Source: Myroides sp. N17-2 (GTDB lineage: Bacteria > Bacteroidota > Bacteroidia > Flavobacteriales > Flavobacteriaceae). Taken from it: a DNA stretch of 64,000 nt. Positions 10,705 to 18,694 of this stretch are shown one piece after another. How positions within the stretch are numbered: position 1 is the first letter of the stretch; each line of letters starts with the position of its first letter. Both the position numbers and the translations under genes were made by a program. The notes beneath the pieces are model-generated. The model was not told where the DNA came from. It made no database searches and was given only the letters and a program-made list of their open reading frames with translations. The DNA lies in assembly GCF_002286775.1 (NCBI RefSeq), contig NZ_NSGJ01000002.1:176890-240889 (forward strand), written 5' to 3'.

Positions 10705-12138
10705 TTAGTTTGTTTTAGTTGTACTACTGCATGTAGAAGTACAAGATGCTTCAGTTAGTGCAATACCAGTATTCTTTATAGCTCCAAAACCTCCGATTAC
10801 ATCTATCATATTGTGATATCCTCTAGCTTTCAGAATAGATGCGGCGATTAGTGAACGATATCCACCAGCACAGTGAATAAAGAACTTTTCGTCTGCAGGA
10901 TAATCTTTATAATTATCATTGATATAATCTAAAGGAGCATGTGTTAAGTCTTTATAATCAATATGAGCAGCGTTGTATTCACCTGGTTTACGTACATCTA
11001 CTACTTTAATATCTTCAGTAGTTAATTTATTTTTTAATTCCTCTGCAGTTACTTGTTGTACAGTATCATATTCGAAACCTTCTGTTTTCCAAGAAGCAAA
11101 ACCTCCTTTTAGGTAACCTAAAGTATTATCATACCCTACACGTGATAGTCTGATGATAGCTTCTTCTTCACTTCCTTCAGGGGCAATGATAAGTATAGGC
11201 TGTTTAATGTCTGTAATTAGCGCACCTACCCATGGAGCGAATTGTCCACTAAGGCCAATGAAAATGGAACCTGGTATATGTCCGCTAGCGAAGTCTCCTC
11301 CTGGGCGTACATCTAGCACTAGTGCTCCTGACTCCTCTGCTAAAGCTTGAAACTCTTTAGGAGATAATTCTTTATTATTGTTAATGATAGTTTCTACATT
11401 TTCGTATCCTTCTTTATTAAGTTTTACATTAAGAGGGAAATAAGCAGGAGGAGGTAATAAACCATCAGTTACTTCAGCTACAAATTCTGCTTCTGTCATA
11501 TCTGCACGTAGCGCATAGTTAGTTTGTTTTTGTTCACCTAATGTACCGACAGTCTCTTTGCTTAAATTCTTACCACATGCAGATCCTGCACCATGTGCTG
11601 GATATACGATAACGTCATCTGCTAGAGGCATAATCTTCGTGCGTAAACTATTGTATAACATACCTGCTAATTGTTCTTGTGTTAAACTAGCTGCTTTTTG
11701 AGCTAAGTCAGGACGTCCTACATCACCTAAGAATAGTGTATCTCCACTAAAGATAGCATGGTCTTTCCCATTCTCATCTTTTAATAGATAAGTAGTACTC
11801 TCCATTGTATGCCCTGGAGTATGTAAAGCTGTAATCGTGATATTACCTAATTTGAATACTTCTCCATCAGTAGCAATATGTGCCTTAAATGTTGGATTAG
11901 CATTAGGACCATATATGATAGGAGCATTAGTCTTCTCTGCTAAAGTCACGTGTCCACTTACAAAGTCAGCATGGAAGTGAGTTTCGAAGATATACTTAAT
12001 ACTTGCTCCATCTTTAGTAGCTCTGTCTATATATGGTTGTACCTCTCTTAGTGGGTCGATTATAGCTACCTCTCCATTACTTTCTATATAGTAGGCTCCC
12101 TGAGCTAAGCATCCTGTGTATATTTGTTCTATTTTCAT
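10705..12138 (-). CDS. CstB-like persulfide dioxygenase-rhodanese (MBL fold)
   Basis: 477 aa, three domains. The metallo-beta-lactamase part (1-~245) has HFHADFVSGH (His54, His56, Asp58, His63), HTPGHT and SGDTLFLGDVGRPDL, the signature of ETHE1/persulfide dioxygenases. The first rhodanese domain (~265-350) has IIAPEGSEE where the active Cys would sit, so it is probably inactive. The second (~370-465) keeps the active loop HCAGGYRS. This matches the layout of Staphylococcus CstB, which oxidises persulfide to sulfite or thiosulfate. The tail has two extra Cys (CTSTC). Transcription would start from the Crp/Fnr-type promoter at 12165-12209, with thioredoxin as second gene. Confidence 0.9.
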   Translation of the reverse strand: MKIEQIYTGCLAQGAYYIESNGEVAIIDPLREVQPYIDRATKDGASIKYIFETHFHADFVSGHVTLAEKTNAPIIYGPNANPTFKAHIATDGEVFKLGNITITALHTPGHTMESTTYLLKDENGKDHAIFSGDTLFLGDVGRPDLAQKAASLTQEQLAGMLYNSLRTKIMPLADDVIVYPAHGAGSACGKNLSKETVGTLGEQKQTNYALRADMTEAEFVAEVTDGLLPPPAYFPLNVKLNKEGYENVETIINNNKELSPKEFQALAEESGALVLDVRPGGDFASGHIPGSIFIGLSGQFAPWVGALITDIKQPILIIAPEGSEEEAIIRLSRVGYDNTLGYLKGGFASWKTEGFEYDTVQQVTAEELKNKLTTEDIKVVDVRKPGEYNAAHIDYKDLTHAPLDYINDNYKDYPADEKFFIHCAGGYRSLIAASILKARGYHNMIDVIGGFGAIKNTGIALTEASCTSTCSSTTKTN

Positions 12139-12164
12139 ATTGTCGTTTATTTCTTTGTTAGTAG

Positions 12165-12172
12165 TAAAAGTA
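12165..12172 (-). promoter_or_regulatory. -7 element of the persulfide dioxygenase unit
   Basis: On the minus strand the bases read TACTTTTA, five of six fixed positions of TAnnTTTG. Its upstream edge is 29.5 bp from the centre of the palindrome at 12194-12209, the same distance as in the yeeE promoter. Confidence 0.5.
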
Positions 12173-12193
12173 TTAATATGTTTTTAATTAAAC

Positions 12194-12209
12194 TGTAACT
12201 TGGGTTACA
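12194..12209 (-). promoter_or_regulatory. Candidate Crp/Fnr operator upstream of the persulfide dioxygenase gene
   Basis: TGTAAC, four bases, GTTACA: perfect 6-bp arms in the size and form of Crp/Fnr-family sites. It lies between the dioxygenase start and the TauE gene. The regulator encoded at 13012 is the natural candidate ligand. There is no T-run, so it is not a terminator. Confidence 0.65.
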
Positions 12210-12211
12210 AA

Positions 12212-13003
12212 CTATAAAAACACTTCTTTTACAAGTATGTATATAGCCATAGTTAATACGAAATAACCAAAGCCTTTTTTTAAGTTTTTATCAGGGACAA
12301 ACTTAGTAAGGTAGATACCTATAAATATCCCAATGATTGATATGCTGCTGAAGATTAATAACATATTCCAGTCTATATCAGTATGTCCTAAGTCACCTAA
12401 AAAACCTATTAATGACTGTATAGCAATGATGCATAGTGAGGTTCCTACTGCTTCTCTCATCGGCATATTAGCAAATAACACTAAGGCAGGAATGATTAAA
12501 AAACCTCCTCCAGCACCTACTGTACCTGCTAGTAAACCTATTAAAATACCTTGAACAAATAATCCTGATAACGCAGGTTTGTTGTCTTGTATTTCTTGTT
12601 GAGGTTTTGGCCTGATCATCTTAGTTGCTGATGTGAACATCACTAATGCAAATAAGATCATCAATGCTATATTTTTATCTAATCCCCACTCACCAATAGT
12701 TATTACATCAGGAACTAATGGTAGTAAGAATGCTCGTGTGATGTAAACCGTAATCACTGATGGTATCCCAAAGAGAGCGACTGCTTTTACATCTACTTTC
12801 TTGTCGATATAGTTCTTAATTCCTCCTACTAAAGAGGTAGACCCAACTATAAATAGAGAATAGGCGGTAGCGACAAAGGGCTCTACTTTCATAATATAGA
12901 CTAGGATAGGGACAGTAAGTATAGATCCCCCACTGCCGATGAGTCCTAGCGATATACCTATGAGTAAGGCGAGACCGTAACCAATTATTGCTGTGTAATC
13001 CAT
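12212..13003 (-). CDS. TauE/SafE family sulfite or sulfonate exporter (TSUP)
   Basis: 263 aa, about eight hydrophobic segments, with the two related halves typical of TSUP permeases (GIGSGGS-like LIGSGGSILTVPILV near residue 22 and AGTVGAGGGFLIIPALV near 160). Inner membrane. Next to a persulfide dioxygenase it most likely exports sulfite, as TauE does in cst-type clusters; this is context-based. The start is 8 bp from the stop of the Crp/Fnr gene, so the two are co-transcribed. Confidence 0.9.
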   Translation of the reverse strand: MDYTAIIGYGLALLIGISLGLIGSGGSILTVPILVYIMKVEPFVATAYSLFIVGSTSLVGGIKNYIDKKVDVKAVALFGIPSVITVYITRAFLLPLVPDVITIGEWGLDKNIALMILFALVMFTSATKMIRPKPQQEIQDNKPALSGLFVQGILIGLLAGTVGAGGGFLIIPALVLFANMPMREAVGTSLCIIAIQSLIGFLGDLGHTDIDWNMLLIFSSISIIGIFIGIYLTKFVPDKNLKKGFGYFVLTMAIYILVKEVFL

Positions 13004-13011
13004 AGGTATTA

Positions 13012-13644
13012 TTACGGTCTTAGTAATTCTATATATTTTCTATTAAGCTGTATGATCCCTTCATTCTCAAGGGTTTTAAGTATCCTTGAGATTACTACTC
13101 TAGAAGTGTTTAACTCATCTGCTAGTTCCTGATGGGTATTATTAATAAAACGGCTGTTGTAAATCTTTGCTTTATTTCGAAGAAGATTACACAGGCGTTC
13201 TTCCATATTCATAAAAGCAAGACTATCTATAGCTGTCAGCATTTCGTTCATACGGTTATTATAACTGTTTAGTACGAAGTTTCTCCAACTCTTATACTTC
13301 ACTAACCATTCGTCCATTTTACTCACTGGTATCATAACGACAGTACCATTGCGTTCTGCTATAGAACGCACTTGACTTTTAGTCTCTCCTAGACAGCAGG
13401 TCAATGTCATAGCGCATGTATCTCCTTCCTCTATAAAGTAGAGTACAAGCTCTCCTTCCTTTTGGTCTTCTCTGATAATCTTAATAGCCCCTTCTAATAA
13501 TAAAGGAATCTTCTTAATGTATTCACCTATTTCCATTAACACATCCCCTTCTTTAAAGTTTTTAATAGTAGAAACTTCGATGATTTCACCTAACAATTTT
13601 TCTTCAAAAATATTGTTATATTTGTTCCTGATGATGTGCTCCAT
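13012..13644 (-). CDS. Crp/Fnr family transcriptional regulator with a Cys triad
   Basis: 210 aa: cyclic-nucleotide-binding-like beta-roll (about 20-140), dimer helix and a winged helix-turn-helix with ELNTSRVVISRILKTLE near residues 168-184. It lacks the N-terminal Cys cluster of true Fnr but has Cys77, Cys83 and Cys84 in the roll (sequence GDTCAMTLTCCLG), which could sense redox state or persulfide. It is co-transcribed with the TSUP exporter. TGTAAC-type palindromes upstream of the two transport/oxidation units are its probable targets. Confidence 0.9.
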   Translation of the reverse strand: MEHIIRNKYNNIFEEKLLGEIIEVSTIKNFKEGDVLMEIGEYIKKIPLLLEGAIKIIREDQKEGELVLYFIEEGDTCAMTLTCCLGETKSQVRSIAERNGTVVMIPVSKMDEWLVKYKSWRNFVLNSYNNRMNEMLTAIDSLAFMNMEERLCNLLRNKAKIYNSRFINNTHQELADELNTSRVVISRILKTLENEGIIQLNRKYIELLRP

Positions 13645-13721
13645 ATTAGAATTAAGATTGATGCTATTGATAACTGAAGCAAGATATTAAAAGTATTGGA
13701 ATCTATTAGGGAATTTAGGTA

Positions 13722-14135
13722 TTAATGAGGTAACCATTTTTTGATTAGTCCGTAACACCATGTACCTAAGAGCGCTCCTGTGATAGCAATGAGTATAGGC
13801 AAGAACCCTGCTCCGAATAGGGCGAACATAGGTCCAGGACATGCTCCACCTAATGCCCATCCGAGTCCGAAGATGATTCCTCCGATTAGATAGCGGGGTA
13901 CACTTTTTTCTTTCGGAGTAAATATAATTGGGTTACCAGAGCAGTCTTTGATGTTCTTTTTCTTGATAATATAGGTTGCTATAACTGCTATCGTTAAGGC
14001 AGTACCCATGATACCATACATGTGAAAACTGTCGAATTGGAACATTTCATAGATGCGAAACCATGAGGCAGCTCCAGATTTAAACATCCCTATCCCGAAG
14101 AGTACTCCCACTAGTAAATATGCTATTTTTTTCAT
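13722..14135 (-). CDS. Half-size YeeE/YedE sulfur transporter subunit (second of pair)
   Basis: 137 aa, four hydrophobic segments. It has the YeeE/YedE signature GGACPGP with Cys99, the residue type that relays thiosulfate or sulfane sulfur through YeeE channels. Half-size subunits normally act as pairs (as in PmpA/PmpB), and its partner is the 186-aa protein upstream. The 201-bp gap to that partner contains the inverted 11-bp repeat element at 14194-14297, unusual inside a presumed operon. Confidence 0.88.
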   Translation of the reverse strand: MKKIAYLLVGVLFGIGMFKSGAASWFRIYEMFQFDSFHMYGIMGTALTIAVIATYIIKKKNIKDCSGNPIIFTPKEKSVPRYLIGGIIFGLGWALGGACPGPMFALFGAGFLPILIAITGALLGTWCYGLIKKWLPH

Positions 14136-14193
14136 TGTGATTCGTTGTTTTGATTTGTGATAATCTTATTTGTCTTATTGCTGTTTTTTGCGG

Positions 14194-14297
14194 AGTGAGT
14201 CCATAGTGAGTCCATAATGAGTCCATAGTGAGTCCATTAATTTAGTATAATCAATGGAGTCATGATGCTAGCATGATGTCGTCAGTATGTTACCACT
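14194..14297. repeat. Inverted array of 11-bp repeats, element 1
   Basis: Left arm: four contiguous 11-bp units, AGTGAGTCCAT three times and AATGAGTCCAT once (14194-14237). Spacer of 16 nt (14238-14253). Right arm: four contiguous 11-bp units in opposite orientation starting at 14254, 14265, 14276 and 14287; reverse-complemented they read CATGACTCCAT, CATGCTAGCAT, ACTGACGACAT and AGTGGTAACAT. The arms do not pair well as a hairpin because the middle of each unit varies. It lies between the two yeeE genes. Confidence 0.85.
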
Positions 14298-14336
14298 TAG
14301 AATTAGGTAGAATGAATTATGTGTTTACCTCAATAT

Positions 14337-14897
14337 TTAGAACAATAAGGGAAATATCAAGTGAACCATAATCAATCCACCAATAAAAAATCCAATAACT
14401 GCGATAAGTGAGGGCAACTGTAGGTTACTCAGTCCACTAATGGCATGTCCTGAAGTACATCCTCCTGCATACCTAGAGCCAAATCCCACAAAGAATCCTG
14501 CTAATAAAAGTAAACCAATTGATTTAAGAGAACTGAATGTTTCGTTAGAGAATAATTCAGTTGGAAGATAGGTTTGTCCTGCGCTGTTTATACCTAGTGC
14601 ATGAAGTTTATCTATCGTGTTCTGACCTAAGGGAATGGCTGCTGTATCTGTGCTTAGATAGTGAAAGGCAATAAATCCACCGACAATCGTTCCTGCTAAG
14701 AACAACAAGTTCCATGTCTGCGCTCGCCAATTAAAACAAAAGAAATCACAGGTTTTCCCAGCTCCCATCATCGTGCACATTGTGCGGAGGTTAGAAGAGA
14801 ATCCAAATGATTTTCCCATTAATAAGAGTAATATTAATGTAGTAGCAATAATCAGTCCGCCTACATACCAAGGCCAAGGGCCATATAACCAATCCAT
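14337..14897 (-). CDS. Half-size YeeE/YedE sulfur transporter subunit (first of pair)
   Basis: 186 aa with about four to five membrane segments. Conserved YeeE features are the AGGCTSGH block with Cys147 and the loop CTMMGAGKTCDFFCF (Cys41, Cys50, Cys54). Inner-membrane uptake of thiosulfate or transfer of sulfane sulfur is the known activity of the family. It starts about 20 nt downstream of a predicted transcription start, and a Crp/Fnr-type palindrome lies at 14953-14968. Confidence 0.9.
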   Translation of the reverse strand: MDWLYGPWPWYVGGLIIATTLILLLLMGKSFGFSSNLRTMCTMMGAGKTCDFFCFNWRAQTWNLLFLAGTIVGGFIAFHYLSTDTAAIPLGQNTIDKLHALGINSAGQTYLPTELFSNETFSSLKSIGLLLLAGFFVGFGSRYAGGCTSGHAISGLSNLQLPSLIAVIGFFIGGLIMVHLIFPLLF

Positions 14898-14923
14898 AGT
14901 ATCGTTTTTTTAATTTGATAAGG

Positions 14924-14931
14924 CAAAGTTC
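14924..14931 (-). promoter_or_regulatory. -7 element of the yeeE promoter
   Basis: On the minus strand the bases read GAACTTTG, five of six fixed positions of TAnnTTTG. Its upstream edge is 29.5 bp from the centre of the palindrome at 14953-14968. Confidence 0.5.
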
Positions 14932-14952
14932 TCTATTATAAATGAGAAGAAA

Positions 14953-14968
14953 TGTAACCTAGGATACA
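14953..14968. promoter_or_regulatory. Candidate Crp/Fnr operator between yeeE and dsrE-like gene
   Basis: TGTAACCTAGGATACA is an imperfect palindrome (one mismatch pair) closely matching the perfect one at 12194-12209. It lies between divergent genes and is centred about 43 bp upstream of the predicted yeeE start of transcription, near the class II activator position. Confidence 0.65.
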
Positions 14969-15074
14969 ATAATACAAAAAAAAGAAAGTGGAGTTTGTTA
15001 GCCCTTTTCGGCGGTTTTTAGTAGTTTTATAGAACCATTAAAAAGGAACCCAAAACTTAAAAATAGATAACCTT

Positions 15075-15434
15075 ATGAAAAATACAAAACACAACGTTGT
15101 ATTTCAATTAAACACAGACAACATTAATGAACAGAACGCATTAATGACTTATGTATCTAATGTGAAGAATCACTGGAATGAAGATGTAACTATACATGTA
15201 GTAGTACATGGACCTGGTATCGGTATGCTTAGAAAAAGCAAAACAATGGTAGGCGAACCAATGAAAGTAGTCATGCAAAAGGGAATCAAATTCTTTGCAT
15301 GTGAGAATACGATTAACGCTCGTAAAATAGAGAAAAGTGATATTATAGAGAATGTTGGTTTTGTTCCGTCAGGATTGGTTTATATCATAGAGAAGCAAGA
15401 AGAAGGATGGTCTTACATCAAGTGTAATTTTTAA
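15075..15434 (+). CDS. DsrE/DsrF-like sulfur relay family protein
   Basis: 119 aa, matching DsrE-fold proteins in length and in the motif KGIKFFACENT with Cys76, the usual position of the sulfur-carrying Cys in this family. A second Cys is at 117. Cytoplasmic. It is divergent from yeeE and shares the regulatory region with it, so it probably carries sulfane sulfur delivered by the YeeE pair; that link is inferred from context. Confidence 0.85.
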   Translation: MKNTKHNVVFQLNTDNINEQNALMTYVSNVKNHWNEDVTIHVVVHGPGIGMLRKSKTMVGEPMKVVMQKGIKFFACENTINARKIEKSDIIENVGFVPSGLVYIIEKQEEGWSYIKCNF

Positions 15435-15445
15435 GATTTTTTATA

Positions 15446-15477
15446 GATAAAGAGAGTGTGAACTCTCTTTATCTTTG
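15446..15477 (+). terminator. Hairpin after the DsrE-like gene, overlapping a promoter element
   Basis: A perfect 12-bp stem (GATAAAGAGAGT, 15446-15457; ACTCTCTTTATC, 15462-15473) with a 4-nt loop. The T-run is short and broken, so termination may be partial. Its right arm overlaps TATCTTTG at 15470-15477, a perfect TAnnTTTG. Confidence 0.65.
15470..15477 (+). promoter_or_regulatory. -7 element for murF-alr inside the hairpin arm
   Basis: TATCTTTG matches TAnnTTTG exactly. A start about 7 nt later leaves a leader of only about 15 nt before the ATG at 15499. No TTG lies at the expected -33 distance. Confidence 0.5.
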
Positions 15478-15498
15478 TCTATCAAACAGTGCGAAAGA

Positions 15499-17943
15499 AT
15501 GAAATTTAATACGGATGCATTCTGTTCTTTTATAAAGGCAGATATTATAGGAAATAACAAGAGTGAATATATTGATATTACAAATATATCCGTAGATAGT
15601 AGATCGTTGCAAAATGATCAACATACCTTGTTTTTTGCATTAAAAGGAGGTAATCATGATGGACACAATTATATCGATGAATTGATAGCAAAGGGAGTTA
15701 GATATATAGTGATATCTGATGGAGAACGTGTTTCTGCTATTCCAGGTATATTTTTCTTTAAAGTTGAAAACACATTAGAAGCACTGCAACAATCAGCTAC
15801 ATTTCACAGAGACAGTTTTGATTTATCCGTTGTTGGGATAACGGGAAGTAAAGGAAAGACTGTGGTAAAAGAGTGGTTAAACTATCTCCTTAGTGAGGAT
15901 TATAAGATTATTAAGAGTCCTAAAAGTTATAACTCTCAGACAGGTGTGCCACTATCAATCTTCGGAATCGAGGAGAAGCACAATCTTGGAATATTCGAAG
16001 TAGGTATATCTACAGTAGGAGAGATGGATAAGTTAGTGAATGTAGTGAAGCCGTCTATTGGGATATTTACTGCTATTACAGATGAACACGGTGAGGGGTT
16101 TACATCTTTAGAAGAGAAAGTAAGTGAGAAGATGAAGTTGTTTAAGGATGCTGAGGTAGTTATCTGCGAACAGACTCCTTTACTGCTTAAATATATTTCT
16201 GCGGTAACTTCTGTCTATACATGGAGTATGACAGATGCTAGTGCAAATGTATATGGACAAGTTAGTAATTCGAGTTTAATTATTACAGTCAATCAGACTA
16301 GGTCAGCTACTATAGAGCTACCTTTTACAGATGATACTTCTGTACGAAATATTATGACATGTATTAGTACGATGATTTATCTAGGATATACGACTGAAAA
16401 AATAGCCAGTAGGTTGAGAGGGCTTTATCCTGTAGAGCTTCGTATGCAGGTAAAGAATGGAGTGAACAACTGTACCATAATAGATGATGCGTATAATGCA
16501 GACTATCAATCTCTGTCTATTGCGCTTGATTTTTTAGAGAAACACAAAGTAAATAAATCTAAGACAGTGATTCTATCAGATATGTTTAAGAGTGGTTATG
16601 AAGTGGAAGAAATATATGCTCAACTAAGAGAATTGCTTGTTGCTAATCAGATTACACGTATTATTGGTATAGGGGAGCATATCAGTAATTATCTAATAGG
16701 GATGCCTAATACTTATTTATATAAAGATACAGAAGAGTTCTTACAGAAAGTGACTGTAGATGATTTTAATGAGGAGACTATCTTAGTCAAAGGCGCTCGT
16801 GGGTTTAGGTTTGATAGGATAGTGACTATGCTTGAGAAGAAGACACATGAGACTGTGTTGGAAGTGAATTTAACTGCGCTGAGACACAATCTTAACTTTT
16901 ATCGTTCTAAGTTAAAACCAGAAACTAAGATTATGGTAATGGTCAAGGCTTTTGGTTATGGTAATGGAAGTTATGAGATAGCGAAGTTATTAGCTCATGA
17001 GAATGTAGACTACTTAGGTGTGGCTTTTGCGGATGAAGGAATAGAGTTGCGCAAGGCAGGCGTGAATACCAAGATCATCGTGATGAATCCTGAGATTAAT
17101 GCTTTCTCAGCTATGATAGCGTATGACTTAGAGCCTGAAGTGTATTCGGTGCGTGAGTTAAACGCATTTCTTAAAGTTGCGAGAGAACGCAACTGCTATG
17201 AGTATCCTATCCACATCAAATTAGATACAGGAATGCATAGACATGGATTTCTAACAGCTGATTTAGATGAGTTAATAGATGTATTAAGACATACTAATGT
17301 AGTAGAGGTGAAGTCTATATTTTCTCATTTATCATCTAGTGATATGCCAGAATATACTGACTTTACATTAGATCAGATGAAAATGTTTACACATAATTCG
17401 GATAAATTAATTGAAGCACTTGAGATTAGTCCTATTAGACATATTCTAAACACATCAGGCATATATAGCTTTACAGAGTATCAGTTTGATATGGTGAGGG
17501 TTGGTATTGGACTATATGGTGTAGGAAATAACAAGACTGAAATGCAACAATTGGCTAATGTGAGCACACTTAAAACTTGCATAATGCAGATAAAAGAAAT
17601 AAATGATGCAGACAGTGTAGGATATGGTCGAAGGTTCAGAGCACAGGGTAAAACACGTATAGCAACTGTGCCTATCGGGTATGCAGATGGCGTACATCGC
17701 TCTTGGGGCGCAGGGGTAGGCTACGTCTTGGTAAATGGGCAAAAAGCAGAGATAGCAGGTTCTATATGTATGGATATGTTAATGATTAATGTAACAAATA
17801 TAAATTGTAAAGAAAATGATGAAGTTATTATATTTGGTAAGGACTTGCCAGTCACTATAATAGCAGATAAAATAAATACTATACCATATGAGATTTTAAC
17901 AAGTATTGCACTTCGCGTTAAAAGAATTTTTTTTGAAGAGTAA
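15499..17943 (+). CDS. Bifunctional MurF ligase / alanine racemase
   Basis: 814 aa from the ATG at 15499. A TTG eight codons upstream (15475) is in frame but is part of the promoter element TATCTTTG, so I prefer the ATG. The N-terminal half (to about residue 450) is a Mur ligase of the UDP-MurNAc-tripeptide:D-Ala-D-Ala type with P-loop GITGSKGKT and substrate loop DAYNADYQS. The C-terminal half is a PLP alanine racemase with MVKAFGYGNG (PLP Lys) and SVGYGRRF (Tyr region). The fusion makes D-Ala and adds D-Ala-D-Ala to the precursor in one chain and is common in Bacteroidota. Confidence 0.95.
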   Translation: MKFNTDAFCSFIKADIIGNNKSEYIDITNISVDSRSLQNDQHTLFFALKGGNHDGHNYIDELIAKGVRYIVISDGERVSAIPGIFFFKVENTLEALQQSATFHRDSFDLSVVGITGSKGKTVVKEWLNYLLSEDYKIIKSPKSYNSQTGVPLSIFGIEEKHNLGIFEVGISTVGEMDKLVNVVKPSIGIFTAITDEHGEGFTSLEEKVSEKMKLFKDAEVVICEQTPLLLKYISAVTSVYTWSMTDASANVYGQVSNSSLIITVNQTRSATIELPFTDDTSVRNIMTCISTMIYLGYTTEKIASRLRGLYPVELRMQVKNGVNNCTIIDDAYNADYQSLSIALDFLEKHKVNKSKTVILSDMFKSGYEVEEIYAQLRELLVANQITRIIGIGEHISNYLIGMPNTYLYKDTEEFLQKVTVDDFNEETILVKGARGFRFDRIVTMLEKKTHETVLEVNLTALRHNLNFYRSKLKPETKIMVMVKAFGYGNGSYEIAKLLAHENVDYLGVAFADEGIELRKAGVNTKIIVMNPEINAFSAMIAYDLEPEVYSVRELNAFLKVARERNCYEYPIHIKLDTGMHRHGFLTADLDELIDVLRHTNVVEVKSIFSHLSSSDMPEYTDFTLDQMKMFTHNSDKLIEALEISPIRHILNTSGIYSFTEYQFDMVRVGIGLYGVGNNKTEMQQLANVSTLKTCIMQIKEINDADSVGYGRRFRAQGKTRIATVPIGYADGVHRSWGAGVGYVLVNGQKAEIAGSICMDMLMINVTNINCKENDEVIIFGKDLPVTIIADKINTIPYEILTSIALRVKRIFFEE

Positions 17944-17987
17944 AAAAGTTATATTTTTAACGAATCAAAACTTAAACAATAAAGACT

Positions 17988-18428
17988 ATGGGATTTGTAA
18001 AAGAATTTAAAGAATTCGCTGTTAAAGGGAATGTAATGGACCTTGCAGTAGGGGTAATCATCGGGGGAGCATTCGGTAAGATTGTAACAAGTGTAGTTAA
18101 CGATGTTATTATGCCAATCGTATCAGCTATTATCGGTACACCAGATTTTACCAACATGTATCTAGTATTAAAAGGAGATGCACCTGACGGAGCACCACTT
18201 GCAGCAGCAAGAGGAATCGATGGAAACGTTGTATTTGCTTATGGTAGTTTCATTACGGAGATTATTAACTTCACTTTATTAGCTCTATGTGTATTCCTTT
18301 TAGTAAAAGGTGTTAATACATTAAGAAAGAAAGAAGAAGTAGTAGTAGAAGAAGCTCCTGCAGGACCACCAGCTCCAACACAAGAAGACCTTTTAGCAGA
18401 GATAAGAGATTTGTTAAAGAAACAATAA
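17988..18428 (+). CDS. mscL: Large-conductance mechanosensitive channel MscL
   Basis: 146 aa. It starts with the conserved amphipathic [29 protein letters not shown] region (N-terminal helix and TM1), has TM2 near residues 80-105 and ends in a charged helix with [11 protein letters not shown]. Homopentameric inner-membrane pore that opens under membrane tension in osmotic downshock. The periplasmic loop is somewhat longer than in E. coli MscL. It is followed by a strong terminator. Confidence 0.96.
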   Translation: MGFVKEFKEFAVKGNVMDLAVGVIIGGAFGKIVTSVVNDVIMPIVSAIIGTPDFTNMYLVLKGDAPDGAPLAAARGIDGNVVFAYGSFITEIINFTLLALCVFLLVKGVNTLRKKEEVVVEEAPAGPPAPTQEDLLAEIRDLLKKQ

Positions 18429-18474
18429 AGTATGATGCTTAAAGATGTAAGTCTTTAAGATAAACTTGTTAATC

Positions 18475-18503
18475 AAAGCACGCCATAACGGCGTGCTTTT
18501 TTG
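18475..18503 (+). terminator. Terminator after mscL
   Basis: A 10-bp perfect stem (AAAGCACGCC / GGCGTGCTTT) with a 5-nt loop and T-run. A second small hairpin, CTTAAAGA/TCTTTAAG, precedes it at 18438-18459. Confidence 0.9.
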
Positions 18504-18694
18504 TTTCTTGTATTTTATATTTGTTAAAATTATTTTTTTAGGTTGCCATATGTGCATAATTAAATATATTTTTTTAATAATTATAGGGTAAATGTGTGTA
18601 TTATTAAAATATATGTAAAAATTAAAATGTATTAGTTTATTAAATTTTTATGTTATTTATTTGTTAATGATAAATTAATTAATAGTTAACAAGT

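Noticed and set aside
12194..12209. Terminator after the TauE gene
   Set aside because: The stem is 6 bp, has no T-run, and matches the second palindrome upstream of yeeE.
14194..14297. CRISPR array
   Set aside because: The repeat unit is 11 bp without spacers, the two arms face each other, and no cas gene is present.
15475..15477. TTG as start of murF-alr
   Set aside because: It belongs to the promoter box TATCTTTG; the ATG at 15499 gives a normal N-terminus.
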